Below the pieces are notes generated by a model. It saw only the letters and a list, made by a program, of their open reading frames with translations, made no database searches and was not told the origin of the DNA. The position numbers were made by a program, and so were the translations under genes. A stretch of DNA of 64,000 bases from JBBRCE01 sp038205115. GTDB lineage: Bacteria > Planctomycetota > Planctomycetia > Pirellulales > JBBRCE01. Shown here in pieces: positions 25,201-32,834 of this stretch; position 1 is the stretch's first letter, and every line of letters begins with the position of its first letter. Where the stretch lies: assembly GCA_038205115.1 (NCBI GenBank), contig JBBRCE010000003.1:109121-173120 (forward strand). The letters run 5' to 3'.

Positions 25201-27539
25201 AAGCCAACGCCGACTTCTTTGGCGGCGGCCTGCGTGGCCGCAGTGTAAGCCTCCAGTTGCTTGTTGTGCGCCTTGCCGTCCGGCACGTTCGGACTGTGCA
25301 AATTCTCGTGCGCAATGGGGCTGAACAGCACAATTCGGGGGAACGAACTGCCGTTGGGTTTGGCCGCTCGCGTCTTTTTGACAAAGTCGATCAATTGCTG
25401 TTTGTAATCGTCCGGCTTGCCTTCATACGATTCGTTGTAGCCGAAGAACGCAAAAATCACGTCCGGTTTGACCTTCTGCAGATACGCGGCCATCGAAAGC
25501 TGGCCGGAGCTACGTGGGTAACTGTTGGGTCGGTCGCCGCTGGCGCTCATATTGCGAAAGCGAACTTGCTGATCGGCCAATTGGCTTTGCAGCAGCGTTT
25601 CCAACCAACCATCGTGTTGCATGCGGTCGGGCAGGCCATTGCCGAGCATGGCAACCGTGTCGCCCTTTTTGAACGCAAAGGGCAGCGGATCGCGGTAATC
25701 GGCGGGCACATCCACCAACGTGGCGTCTTTAGGCTTTTCTTCCTTGATCTTTGGCTTGCCGCCTTTCTTTTTGGCATCGTCTTTTGCAACCGCGGCTTCT
25801 CCAGAAAACGGCTTGCCTGGCTTGCCGCTATAGTCGAGATACGTCAGCTTGCCGCCATTCTTGACGTCAATTTCCAACGCTTGGGGCGCGTGGATGCCCG
25901 CCAACTGGAAGACCGGTTTGCGATCGGCATCGAGCAGCACGACCGTAAAATCGCTGAGGCGAGCTTCGAATCCGCTGCGGTTCCAAACGCCAATTTTTTC
26001 GACATCCACGGCTTTGCCGAGATCGACTTCCCACCACGGATCTTTTTCGCCGTCGTTGTTGGTGTGGGTTTGTCCGCCTTTGGTGTAGTCGGAATCTTTG
26101 TTGCCATCAATAGCCTTGGAAGCCACGCCGCCAGCGTTTGTGCTGGACTGACTGGCTTTTCCGCCGGGGGCAACGTTCTTTCCGCCGCTATAGACTTCGA
26201 CTTCCGCCAACGTCAAAATGCGACTCGCGCCAGGCAGTTCGATACGGACGTAGCGGGCCGGCTTGCTGTCGCCGGCAGGCGCAGCGACCGTCGCAGCGGA
26301 CTTTGCCGCCGCAGCTTGGTTCGCATCGTTTTCGGCGAGCGCAGCGGTTTTCACGGCGGTGCCTGACTCTGCCGCCGCCTTCTTATCCGGCACTCGGCTA
26401 TTTAGGTTCTTCTTGTCAACGTTCATCTTGTCAACGTTCTTCTTGTCAACGTTCTTCTTATCAACATTCTTCTTGGTCGAGTCGGGCTCGCTGACATTGT
26501 TGTTGGCCGGAATCGGGCTCTCGAATCCGGCATACATTTCCGGCTTGACGCCGCGCGCGTAAGCGTTGCCAAACGTGTTGGGCTTGAACGGTCCGACGAA
26601 GGCAATATTTGCGTCGGGTTTAATCGCATCGTCCAGTCCGAGCGCCCAGAAGCAACCGTTGACCATCATCCGACGATAGCCGTCGTTCAGGAAGTCCTCG
26701 GGCGTGCCGTACAGCGACGTAAACGCCCGGCCCGATTTTCCGGAGGCCGATTTATAACTGCGGGTCCATTCCGAAGGCATCGGCGGCTTAGTGGCATCGA
26801 CGGGCGAATCCGCTTGCATACCGTTAAGCGGTTGGGCCATGGTGAGTATTTCGCCATCGGTCGGCTTGCCGACATAAGCGCCCGCCTGCACCCAAATGTC
26901 TTTCACGCCGCGCAGAATCGGATGGCTCTTTTTGTCGTCGACAATCGTAATTCGCGTGCTTTGCTGATGATTTCGGCCGTAATGTCCGACCCAGGTCTGC
27001 CCGAGCACTTGGTGCCCAAAGCCGAGTTTGTATTCGTCTCCCTTGTGATCGAACGAGTACTTGGCAAATGGATCGGCCGCCGGCATTTTGAAAGCATGCG
27101 TTGCGGTGCGCATGCCAACCACCGGTCCGCCACGATTGAGATACGCGTCGAGATGTTTCATTTGCTCGGCAGGGAAGTCCTGAAATCTCAAAAAGACCAC
27201 CGCCAGATCGGCCGTGTCTAAAGCGTCCATGTCTGGCATGTTCGAGTTGCCGATGGCGATTTCGCCGGAGCTTTTGTCGATGTCGAACAGCACGGTACAT
27301 TTGAAGCCGTGATGCTTGGCCAAAATGCGTGCCAGTTCGGGCAGCGATTCTTCCGAGCGATATTCGTGATCGCCGGCCAAGAACACAATGTGCTTGCCTT
27401 TGCCAGGGCCGTGGTCGCCTTCGAAGACCAGCGGCGCAGCGCCTGCGGCGCTGATGGACGAGAAAGCGGCGAACACAGCGAGGGCCCAACTGACAGTTCT
27501 GATTGAGCGACGGACAAACGAAACGATGGGATAATGCAT
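22245..27539 (-). CDS. Giant secreted fusion: ThuA-like, F5/8C, SGNH, PVC propeller, cupredoxin, cytochrome c
   Basis: A 1764-residue protein with a signal peptide. Order: ThuA-like domain (about 45-310; HIVFLAGDHEYRSEESLPEL); a repeat linker (353-378); an F5/8 type C discoidin domain (about 425-575; YVRIELPGASRILTLAEVEV); an SGNH-hydrolase-like domain (about 625-830; GNGLPDRMQHDGW); a PVC-type heme/dehydrogenase beta-propeller (about 945-1260); a helical stretch; a cupredoxin domain with type-1 copper ligands His1485, Cys1551, His1556 and Met1560, whose spacing matches azurin; and a c-type heme motif CAQCH (1617-1621). It is probably periplasmic or surface-exposed. A role in degrading or oxidising complex carbohydrate is inferred from the domains. 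Confidence 0.85.
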   Translation of the reverse strand: MHYPIVSFVRRSIRTVSWALAVFAAFSSISAAGAAPLVFEGDHGPGKGKHIVFLAGDHEYRSEESLPELARILAKHHGFKCTVLFDIDKSSGEIAIGNSNMPDMDALDTADLAVVFLRFQDFPAEQMKHLDAYLNRGGPVVGMRTATHAFKMPAADPFAKYSFDHKGDEYKLGFGHQVLGQTWVGHYGRNHQQSTRITIVDDKKSHPILRGVKDIWVQAGAYVGKPTDGEILTMAQPLNGMQADSPVDATKPPMPSEWTRSYKSASGKSGRAFTSLYGTPEDFLNDGYRRMMVNGCFWALGLDDAIKPDANIAFVGPFKPNTFGNAYARGVKPEMYAGFESPIPANNNVSEPDSTKKNVDKKNVDKKNVDKMNVDKKNLNSRVPDKKAAAESGTAVKTAALAENDANQAAAAKSAATVAAPAGDSKPARYVRIELPGASRILTLAEVEVYSGGKNVAPGGKASQSSTNAGGVASKAIDGNKDSDYTKGGQTHTNNDGEKDPWWEVDLGKAVDVEKIGVWNRSGFEARLSDFTVVLLDADRKPVFQLAGIHAPQALEIDVKNGGKLTYLDYSGKPGKPFSGEAAVAKDDAKKKGGKPKIKEEKPKDATLVDVPADYRDPLPFAFKKGDTVAMLGNGLPDRMQHDGWLETLLQSQLADQQVRFRNMSASGDRPNSYPRSSGQLSMAAYLQKVKPDVIFAFFGYNESYEGKPDDYKQQLIDFVKKTRAAKPNGSSFPRIVLFSPIAHENLHSPNVPDGKAHNKQLEAYTAATQAAAKEVGVGFVDLFHPTLALYKAAKTPLTINGVHLSEDGDRQLAEVIAKELLGKAVSSATTSLATLRQAVLDKDLHWWNRYRASDGNDVWGSRSILKFTNDQSNADVLQPELVALDVLTANRDERVWALAAGRDLTIDDSNVPKAVPVVSNVGGGSKSSSAVKEGSLKYMSGEEGLKSMAVAKGFKVNLFADEARFPQLIKPVQMQFDTQGRLWVATWPSYPKWEPHQPLTDAILIVHDDDGDGVADRVTEFAKVQNPLGFEFWNGGVLVTCQSELLFLKDTKGDGVADVRIVMLQGLDSSDTHHGANNLIYGPDGGIYWQSGVFMQHNYEHPWGPSLQAAASAMYRFDPRRFTISMHATNSPNPHGIAFDYWGYHYATDGTGGRAYQVRPEGNGFKMHELLKKEVRPVTSSEIVSSANFPESMQGDFLICNVIGFLGIKHYHLERNPETGAVWGEPAGEPLTVQVENADGSKTEDKSRGLLMSGDKNFRPSDAIFAPDGSLYFSDWQNVIIGHMQHNARDPNRDHTHGRIYRMVYTDRPLQKPVAIAGQPIPALLENLKSPIDGIRHRTRIELSGRDSTEVIAATREWIKKFDPNKKEDAHNLLEALWLFQQHNVKNFELLDQLLKSPEPHARIAAKTVQHFWLDVEKTYRGGVIAGESLDLTQKSGILTNTPQLTTIRVATVPEKMMYDVKELTVTPGKKVKLTFANQDFMPHNILLVKPGKADDVGLKAIALGAKGFDVGFIPESSDILWHSHLVDHGQEEVLEFTAPTEEGAYPYLCSFPGHHRIMRGMLYVTNNLKEFLVKHPPEEIKITQWKHSDFTDDFKRVGEHRSYAEGKQLFSTLGCAQCHKLNKDDAAGGITMTGGGHNSVGPNVDDTVKKYKGDAKAVLLEVLEPSRTIDDKFKQSILELEDGTSRTGIILAEDSTSLTILAGTPAKEQKIEKKNIDSRRTSPVSIMPAGLLNTLDKEQILDLLAYLMADGNADDPAFKHHH
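26407..26481 (-). repeat. 15-bp tandem repeat encoding KNVDK-type linker
   Basis: Five consecutive 15-base units starting at 26407, of the form TTCTTCTTGTCAACG with a few substitutions, the last degenerate. They are in frame in the giant gene and encode repeated Lys-Asn-Val-Asp-Lys in the linker between its ThuA-like and discoidin domains. Unit number is likely to vary between strains. Confidence 0.9.
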
Positions 27540-28009
27540 TGAGTTTTGAATTGCTGTGCCTGAGAGTCAGTAATGATTGACGCGGAATGCTAGTTTGGCC
27601 GTTGCGGATGTGCGCTGGCCGGAGTGAATCGCCCGGTGCGAAGTCCCCGATTTTGGCGGCAACCAATCGGTCGTTGCGTGAAGCGATATCTTCTTTCTTA
27701 CTTTGCCGCGCGTTCGGAAGCAAGCGGCCCGGCAAATTTCTCGATCAGCCGCAATTGCGGAGCGGGGCAAATTGGGACAATTGACAAACTCAATCGCAAG
27801 TCGGGGCGTTCGGTTCAGATGGGGCATTTGAATGCGCCAAAGGACAGCGAGTGAACCAGACGGTATGTCTTGAGCGGCTTGGTTCGCATTGCAGCTAGCA
27901 TTTTTTTCGCCGCGAACGCAACGCACGACCAGCGAAAATCTCTTGACGGCAACCGCATATCGAGCGAGAATCCCGCCCCACTCTCCTTTCTCAACATCCG
28001 TGTGGTGCC
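27540..28009. other. Divergent intergenic region between giant gene and envelope protein gene
   Basis: 470 bases with no convincing gene. It must hold promoters for both flanking genes. A run of T at 27900-27907 and a good promoter-like pair at 27943-27971 are the only notable elements. Confidence 0.5.
27943..27971 (+). promoter_or_regulatory. Possible sigma-70-type promoter for the envelope protein gene
   Basis: TTGACG (27943-27948) and GAGAAT (27966-27971) with a 17-base spacer, ending 38 bases upstream of the GTG start at 28010. The -35 differs from TTGACA at one base, and the -10 matches TATAAT at four of six. Confidence 0.35.
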
Positions 28010-29173
28010 GTGGCCCGTCGTCGAATTCTGCTGTGTTTTGCGGCGCTGCTGGCCTGTTCCGGCCATACGCTCGCGCAGACCAGCAGTTTTGAACCCAGCT
28101 CACGAGACGCCGTCTCGGGCTGCGACTGGCCCCCACCGGACATTTGGGATCGGCCGATTACCTATGAAAATTTCTTCGTGACGCCCTGTGCGGCTGTCGC
28201 AGAAATCACGACCGCTCTGCAAACGATTCCGCCACTTCCGGCTGCCGAACTGCAAATTCCCGCTGCGGAAGTCTTTTCGCCGACAACGCAACAGGCGGAG
28301 TCGACGCTGCCGGCGGAGATTGCGCAAACGATTCCCTATTACGATCTGTTCGGCAACCAATTCTGCTACGGCAAAGCAGGGTTTCAGCCTTATCGCTTAG
28401 GTTGGACGTCTTACGATGAAGTCAGTTATGAGGCGAAAGCGCATGCCAGCGATGTTGGCGGCAATTTCCAAGACATCGCCTGGAATTCCTCCATGCGATA
28501 TAGCCGGCTGCTGTTGCCGAATTTGGCGTTTGCTTGGACACCTGCCTGGAACAGCCAATGGTGGACGGGGCCAACCGACGTGGCATTGCCGTCGGATGTG
28601 GACCAAATATCGTCCGACTTCAAGCTGTTCACGTTTGGCTCGGAAGGTTGGGATTTCGAGCTGGGATTCACGCCACAGATTGCTAGCGACTTTCGGCGTT
28701 CATTGATCTCCTATGCGTATCGCTTTGATGGGCGATTTGTGGCCACCTACCGCACGTCGGCCCAGTTGCGATGGGCCGTTGGAGCGGCGTTTTGGGATGG
28801 CGTGCGATTTCCGCTGATGCCGCTCGGCGGCCTAGTATGGACGCCCGACGACCGCTGGGAACTGCGGCTGATGTTTCCGAAATCGCGAATCAGCCGTTAT
28901 TTTGGAAAAGTGATGGGCCGCGATTTTTGGATTTATGGCTCGTCAGAGTATTTAACCGCAAGCTATCAAGTCGATATCGCCGATACACGAGTCAAAGATC
29001 AGGCAGAGGTCGACGAAATTCGCTGTTCGCTGGGATTTGACGTGGCCGGCGAAGGCTGGGCGATCTTCGCCGAAGTTGGTGGAGTGCTTGATCGACATTT
29101 TTATTTTCGAGATTCAACGCCCGATTTCATGCTCAACGACGCCTTGACGGCACGCATCGGTTTCGTTTACTGA
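28010..29173 (+). CDS. Secreted, probably outer-membrane beta-rich protein
   Basis: A 387-residue protein from GTG 28010 with a signal peptide (RRRILLCFAALLACSGHTLA). After a Pro/Gln-rich segment (about 25-110), the body alternates aromatic and polar residues in strand-like runs (FKLFTFGSEGWDFELGFTP, AYRFDGRFVATYRTSAQLRWAVGAAFW). It ends with the aromatic residue TARIGFVY, as beta-barrel outer membrane proteins often do. I do not recognise a named family; planctomycetes have many such proteins. The next gene is 100 bases on in the same direction. Confidence 0.75.
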   Translation: MARRRILLCFAALLACSGHTLAQTSSFEPSSRDAVSGCDWPPPDIWDRPITYENFFVTPCAAVAEITTALQTIPPLPAAELQIPAAEVFSPTTQQAESTLPAEIAQTIPYYDLFGNQFCYGKAGFQPYRLGWTSYDEVSYEAKAHASDVGGNFQDIAWNSSMRYSRLLLPNLAFAWTPAWNSQWWTGPTDVALPSDVDQISSDFKLFTFGSEGWDFELGFTPQIASDFRRSLISYAYRFDGRFVATYRTSAQLRWAVGAAFWDGVRFPLMPLGGLVWTPDDRWELRLMFPKSRISRYFGKVMGRDFWIYGSSEYLTASYQVDIADTRVKDQAEVDEIRCSLGFDVAGEGWAIFAEVGGVLDRHFYFRDSTPDFMLNDALTARIGFVY

Positions 29174-29274
29174 TACCCTGAAGATACGTCGCCAAACTTC
29201 GAACCGCACGAATGGCAGTTCGTTGGCGAAAGAATCCGCTCGCGGAGCGAGCAGTGGCAATCAAGGATGATTTC

Positions 29275-30558
29275 ATGAAGACGCAAACACCTGTGGAAAA
29301 GTTGGTCGCCGGGTTGAGCCGCAGCAAGCTGGTCAAATTCTACCAGCATGCCGCAGAAGCCTATCGCGACTTGCATCTAAAAGAGTTGGATGTCGACTCC
29401 GTCGGTCCGGCTCGCGAAATGCAGGTCAAAGGCCACGACGTCATCAATTTTGGCTTCGATAGTTTTCTCGGTTTGGATCAGGACGTGCGTGTGAAAGACG
29501 CGCTCATCCGTGGCGCGCATACCTGGGGCACCCAATTTGGCGCTTCGCGGGCGTTTGCGAGCTGCCACGCGGAAGTCGAATTGGAAACCAAAATTGCACA
29601 ATGGATGGGCACCGAAGCCGCCATCATTTACCCCTCTGTTACGCTGGCCAATGTCGGCGCGCTGCCCGGACTCGTCGAGCCAGAAGACTTGATCGTCGTC
29701 GATCAATTCGCCCACAATTCCATTGTGGAAGGCACGAAAATTGCGCGGGCCAATGGCGTGCGGGTGCTGACCTTCGCCCACAACGATCCGGCGGACCTGG
29801 AGCGCGTGTTAACGGAAGCGCGGCCGTATCGCTACGCCGTGATTGCCATCGACGGCGTGTACAGCATGAGCGGCGCCATTCCACCAATGGCGGAATTTAA
29901 CGAAATCGCGCACCGGCACGACGGCATCCTTTACGTTGACGATGCGCACGCCACCGCCGTGCTGGGCGCGCATGGTCGCGGCACCGTCCTGGAAACCCTG
30001 GGCAGCTACGACAACACTCTGGTCGTTGGCTGCTTGTCCAAAGCGTGTTCCGTATTTGGCGCGTTCATTGCCTGCACGCATCCCGTGCAACGCTTGCTGA
30101 AGATGCGTTCCAACACCTACATCTTTGGCGGTCCGATTCCGCCGCCGTATCTAGAGGCCGTTTCGACGGTCATCGACATTCTGGCGTCGGACGATTATGC
30201 CAAACTCCGCGATCAACTCGACCTCAACATTCAAATGATGGTCAGCGGACTGCGTCGGCAGGATCTGGTGATTCTCGGTGGCGACTCGCCGATCGTTTCG
30301 GTTCTGGTGGGCGACGAAGAGGCCGCACTAAAAGCCGGCAAAATGATCTTCGATCGCGGATACTACGTGCAATCCGTCACCTTTCCAGCCGTTCCGTTTC
30401 GCGGAGCGATCTTACGCGTACAGGTGAACGCCAATCACCGCGCGGAGGACATTCTGGGACTAGTTCACTCCTTTGGCGCCATCAAGAGCGAGATCGCGTT
30501 TCCCAGCGCCCAGGCGCTTGCCGCGCGTGATGCGATTGCGATGAAGCACGCCGCTTAG
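29275..30558 (+). CDS. Alpha-oxoamine synthase family PLP enzyme (KBL/AONS/serine palmitoyltransferase-like)
   Basis: About 427 residues from ATG 29275; joins an amino acid to an acyl-CoA or acyl-ACP with loss of CO2. Motifs: NFGFDSFLGLDQDVRVKDA, WGTQFGASRAFASCHAEVELETKIAQW, VDDAHATAVLGAHGRG (PLP Asp and His), and the Schiff-base Lys256 in GCLSKACSVFGAF. The usual Gly-Gly after the lysine motif is altered (VFGAF). The N-terminus is closer to serine palmitoyltransferase/AONS than to glycine acetyltransferase. A convergent acyl carrier protein gene and downstream ketosynthases suggest an ACP-bound acyl donor and a lipid or polyketide product. Confidence 0.82.
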   Translation: MKTQTPVEKLVAGLSRSKLVKFYQHAAEAYRDLHLKELDVDSVGPAREMQVKGHDVINFGFDSFLGLDQDVRVKDALIRGAHTWGTQFGASRAFASCHAEVELETKIAQWMGTEAAIIYPSVTLANVGALPGLVEPEDLIVVDQFAHNSIVEGTKIARANGVRVLTFAHNDPADLERVLTEARPYRYAVIAIDGVYSMSGAIPPMAEFNEIAHRHDGILYVDDAHATAVLGAHGRGTVLETLGSYDNTLVVGCLSKACSVFGAFIACTHPVQRLLKMRSNTYIFGGPIPPPYLEAVSTVIDILASDDYAKLRDQLDLNIQMMVSGLRRQDLVILGGDSPIVSVLVGDEEAALKAGKMIFDRGYYVQSVTFPAVPFRGAILRVQVNANHRAEDILGLVHSFGAIKSEIAFPSAQALAARDAIAMKHAA

Positions 30559-30624
30559 CTGTGCGAATTCGAACATCCGTTGCCGGAAAAAGCCACGCTG
30601 GCCCCTCAGAACTCACAGATTCAA

Positions 30625-30661
30625 CAACGGATGCGGCGCGAGCATCGCGCCGCATCCGTTG
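30625..30661 (+). terminator. Long perfect hairpin after the alpha-oxoamine synthase gene
   Basis: A 17-bp perfect stem (30625-30641 with 30645-30661) and a three-base loop GCA. Only a weak T-rich stretch (CATTTTG) follows, so it may stop transcription poorly on its own or protect the 3' end. It lies 66 bases after the stop. Confidence 0.6.
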
Positions 30662-30685
30662 ACATTTTGACGTGTCGGATTTGCC

Positions 30686-30727
30686 AAAAAAAACGCGATT
30701 CGAAATCACTTCGGATTTCGAATCGCG
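30686..30727 (-). terminator. Intrinsic terminator after the acyl carrier protein gene
   Basis: Arms 30694-30707 and 30714-30727 form a perfect 14-bp stem with loop ACTTCG. On the minus strand it is followed by eight T (plus-strand A run 30686-30693). It sits just downstream of the leftward ACP gene ending at 30751. Confidence 0.8.
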
Positions 30728-30750
30728 CTCGGGGATATCGTCAAAATAGC

Positions 30751-31017
30751 TTATGCGGCCTGTTTGGCCGGCAGTTCGCGAATTTTTGCTTCGACCAAGT
30801 CCAATAGTCGGCCGACGCTGGTTGCGGTGGCCAACTCTTCTTGGTTCATACGAATATGAAACTTGCCCTCGACGTGCATGATCAGGCTCACCATGTCGGC
30901 GGAATCAAGTCCGTAGGTTTCCACGATTTGCGTCGTGTCGTCCAAGGTTTTTACAGGCTCGCCAGTCTCATCTTCCAAGATTTGCGCCAAGGCGGCTTTG
31001 ATTTCTGCTCGTTCCAC
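30751..31017 (-). CDS. Acyl carrier protein
   Basis: An 88-residue acyl/peptidyl carrier domain starting at GTG 31017, with AGGAG nine bases upstream on the minus strand. The phosphopantetheine-attachment motif is ETYGLDSADMVSLIM (Ser of DSAD). The N-terminus ERAEIKAALAQILEDET and acidic face are usual. It faces the alpha-oxoamine synthase gene tail to tail, sharing a pair of hairpins. It is unlikely to be the main fatty-acid ACP, which normally sits by fabD, fabG and fabF. It probably serves the local pathway. Confidence 0.9.
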   Translation of the reverse strand: MERAEIKAALAQILEDETGEPVKTLDDTTQIVETYGLDSADMVSLIMHVEGKFHIRMNQEELATATSVGRLLDLVEAKIRELPAKQAA

Positions 31018-31182
31018 GGCAGTGAACTCCTGTGCTAAGGTCGAAACGGTTCGGAATCCTAGTGCAGAGTCGGACGCCAAGCAAGCTCACTTTTACGATG
31101 AAATCGCTATAGGGTGGCCGCTACGGCTCGGGTAGGATCTGCCACCTTCGAATTCCGCAAGCTACGGAGACAAGATTTCGCC

Positions 31183-31872
31183 ATGAAAACTGCCGCCGCT
31201 TTGATCGTTTTGATGTCGACCGCTGTTGCCGCCGTTGCGCAGGAGCCGCAAATTTTGCGGCAAGAGCAACGCGAGTTTCAGATCTTGGTCAAAGAAAAGC
31301 CATCCGGCAAAAGCCTGGTCACCATCGCAGATCGAGTGGACGGTTCAACGGCGGTCACAACCGATGCCGATGTCAGCGTCAGTTGGTTGTTTTATACGTA
31401 TCACTATTCGTTTCATGGCGTCGAAGTTTGGAACGGAACGAGCCTGCAGCAGCTTGTCTCGTCCGCCAACGACAACGGTAAAAAATTGTCGGTGCGTGTC
31501 AAAACCGACCGCGATGTCGCAGCGATTGAGACCGGCGACCAGACCGCCAAAACCAGCACGCACATCACAACGTCGACCGGCTACTGGCGCTTGCCGCCCG
31601 GCGAAAAATTGCCGCGTGAGATCGACATCGTCGATGCCGACCGCGGCAACTTGAGCCATGCCAAATTGGAACTCGTTGGCGACGAAATGCTCGTCATCCA
31701 GCAAGAAAAAATTCCCGCGCGCCACTTTCGGCTGCGTGGCGGAATCGAAGCCGATATCTGGTTCGATCAGCAAGATCGCTTGGTCCGGCAAACATCGGTG
31801 GAGGAGGGCGAAGCGACCGAATTGCGGTTGGTTCGAAAATCGGTAATGGCACCGTCCACCACACAACGCTAG
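31183..31872 (+). CDS. Secreted protein of unknown function, DUF6134-like
   Basis: About 229 residues from ATG 31183 (GGAGA upstream) with a signal peptide (MKTAAALIVLMSTAVAAVAQ). Repeated beta-strand-like segments (FQILVKEKPSGKSLVTIADRVDG, FYTYHYSFHGVEVWNG, KHIPARHFRLRGGI-type at 210) end with IEADIWFDQQDRLVRQTSVEEGE. The pattern suggests a lipid- or ligand-binding beta domain, and resembles my recollection of the DUF6134 family, but that is not confirmed. It lies between an ACP gene and KS genes, so a periplasmic lipid role is possible. Confidence 0.7.
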   Translation: MKTAAALIVLMSTAVAAVAQEPQILRQEQREFQILVKEKPSGKSLVTIADRVDGSTAVTTDADVSVSWLFYTYHYSFHGVEVWNGTSLQQLVSSANDNGKKLSVRVKTDRDVAAIETGDQTAKTSTHITTSTGYWRLPPGEKLPREIDIVDADRGNLSHAKLELVGDEMLVIQQEKIPARHFRLRGGIEADIWFDQQDRLVRQTSVEEGEATELRLVRKSVMAPSTTQR

Positions 31873-31901
31873 TCACCAGCCGGCATTCCGGAAAACCAAA
31901 C

Positions 31902-32834
31902 ATGACGAATTATCCGCCCAGCGAACCGCAAACACTTGATCTGGGCATTTTGGCCTACGGTCACGCGGCGCTGTCGATTGACCAGTGCAAAGATGTTCGC
32001 AAATCGGCCGATTCGCGGTTTGGGCTTTCGCCGCTGCTGCTGAAACATAGCGACGAGCAAGCGCTCGCGGCACTGGTGGCCGTGTTTCAGGCCATTGAGC
32101 AGAGCCCGTTGCCCAGCGATCATTTTGCCGATTGGGCGATTGTCTCTTGCGCGCGATTTTTGGGCCGCGCGGCATTTGCCCGCGTGCTGGAAAAATTCAA
32201 AACCGACGGCGCTTGGGGCGTTTCAGTGCACGTCATCCCGCACTGCACTGCACATGGCGTGGCCGGGACCGTTAGCATGGCGATCAAGAACCACGGTCCA
32301 AGTATCGGTATCGGCGGCGGACAGGACAGCGAAGATAACGCCCTACTTGCGATGGCAAGCATATTCGAAAGCGGTGCTTGCCCCGGCGCTTGGATGGTCT
32401 TGAGTGGTTGGAGCCCAGAACTACAGATTGCGGAGTGCGGCGCGCCGATCAGCGACTCGAAATGCCATGCAATCGCGCTTGCCATCTCGCCTCAAGAACT
32501 TGGCGCATCGCTCGGACAACTACAGATTTGCGGTATTTCGGCCACTAACGCGGCATTGGCGGCCGACGATCGAACATCGCCGGAACGCCAGTATGTCGGG
32601 CTGTTCGATTTTCTGATCGACTCATATTTCGGCAACACCTGGATGAGCAGTTCCAGTGCGCCGCTGCAAGTTCGCCTGCGCTTTGCAGAAGCGCTACGGC
32701 CAACCTTCAATCCACGCTGGTTACGCGCGGATCAAGCACAGCAAGATTTAACCGGTCACCCACGAGCACCTTTGCATTGGCCGACTGCGGCACGCCCGGT
32801 GAATCCCCTGCAGGACTCCGCAACTCATGACTGA
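31902..32834 (+). CDS. Truncated ketoacyl-synthase-like protein, possible chain-length-factor type
   Basis: A 310-residue protein with only the first half of a thiolase fold: VIPHCTAHGVAGTVSMAIKN, then HGPSIGIGGGQDSEDNALLAM where ketosynthases have the nucleophilic-Cys elbow. Gln141 stands at the Cys position, as in the chain-length factor (KS-beta) of type II polyketide synthases; truncated KS-like partners also occur in aryl polyene clusters. The C-terminal half with catalytic His residues is absent. Its last eight bases overlap the start of the complete KS gene (ATG 32827), so they are translationally coupled and likely form a heterodimer. Assignment as CLF is by position and length; similarity is weak. 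Confidence 0.65.
   Translation: MTNYPPSEPQTLDLGILAYGHAALSIDQCKDVRKSADSRFGLSPLLLKHSDEQALAALVAVFQAIEQSPLPSDHFADWAIVSCARFLGRAAFARVLEKFKTDGAWGVSVHVIPHCTAHGVAGTVSMAIKNHGPSIGIGGGQDSEDNALLAMASIFESGACPGAWMVLSGWSPELQIAECGAPISDSKCHAIALAISPQELGASLGQLQICGISATNAALAADDRTSPERQYVGLFDFLIDSYFGNTWMSSSSAPLQVRLRFAEALRPTFNPRWLRADQAQQDLTGHPRAPLHWPTAARPVNPLQDSATHD

Noticed and set aside
23646..26366. A 906-codon open frame on the plus strand antisense to the giant redox gene
   Set aside because: It runs opposite to a gene with strong domain evidence; its protein is low in recognisable motifs and rich in residues expected from GC-biased mirror frames.
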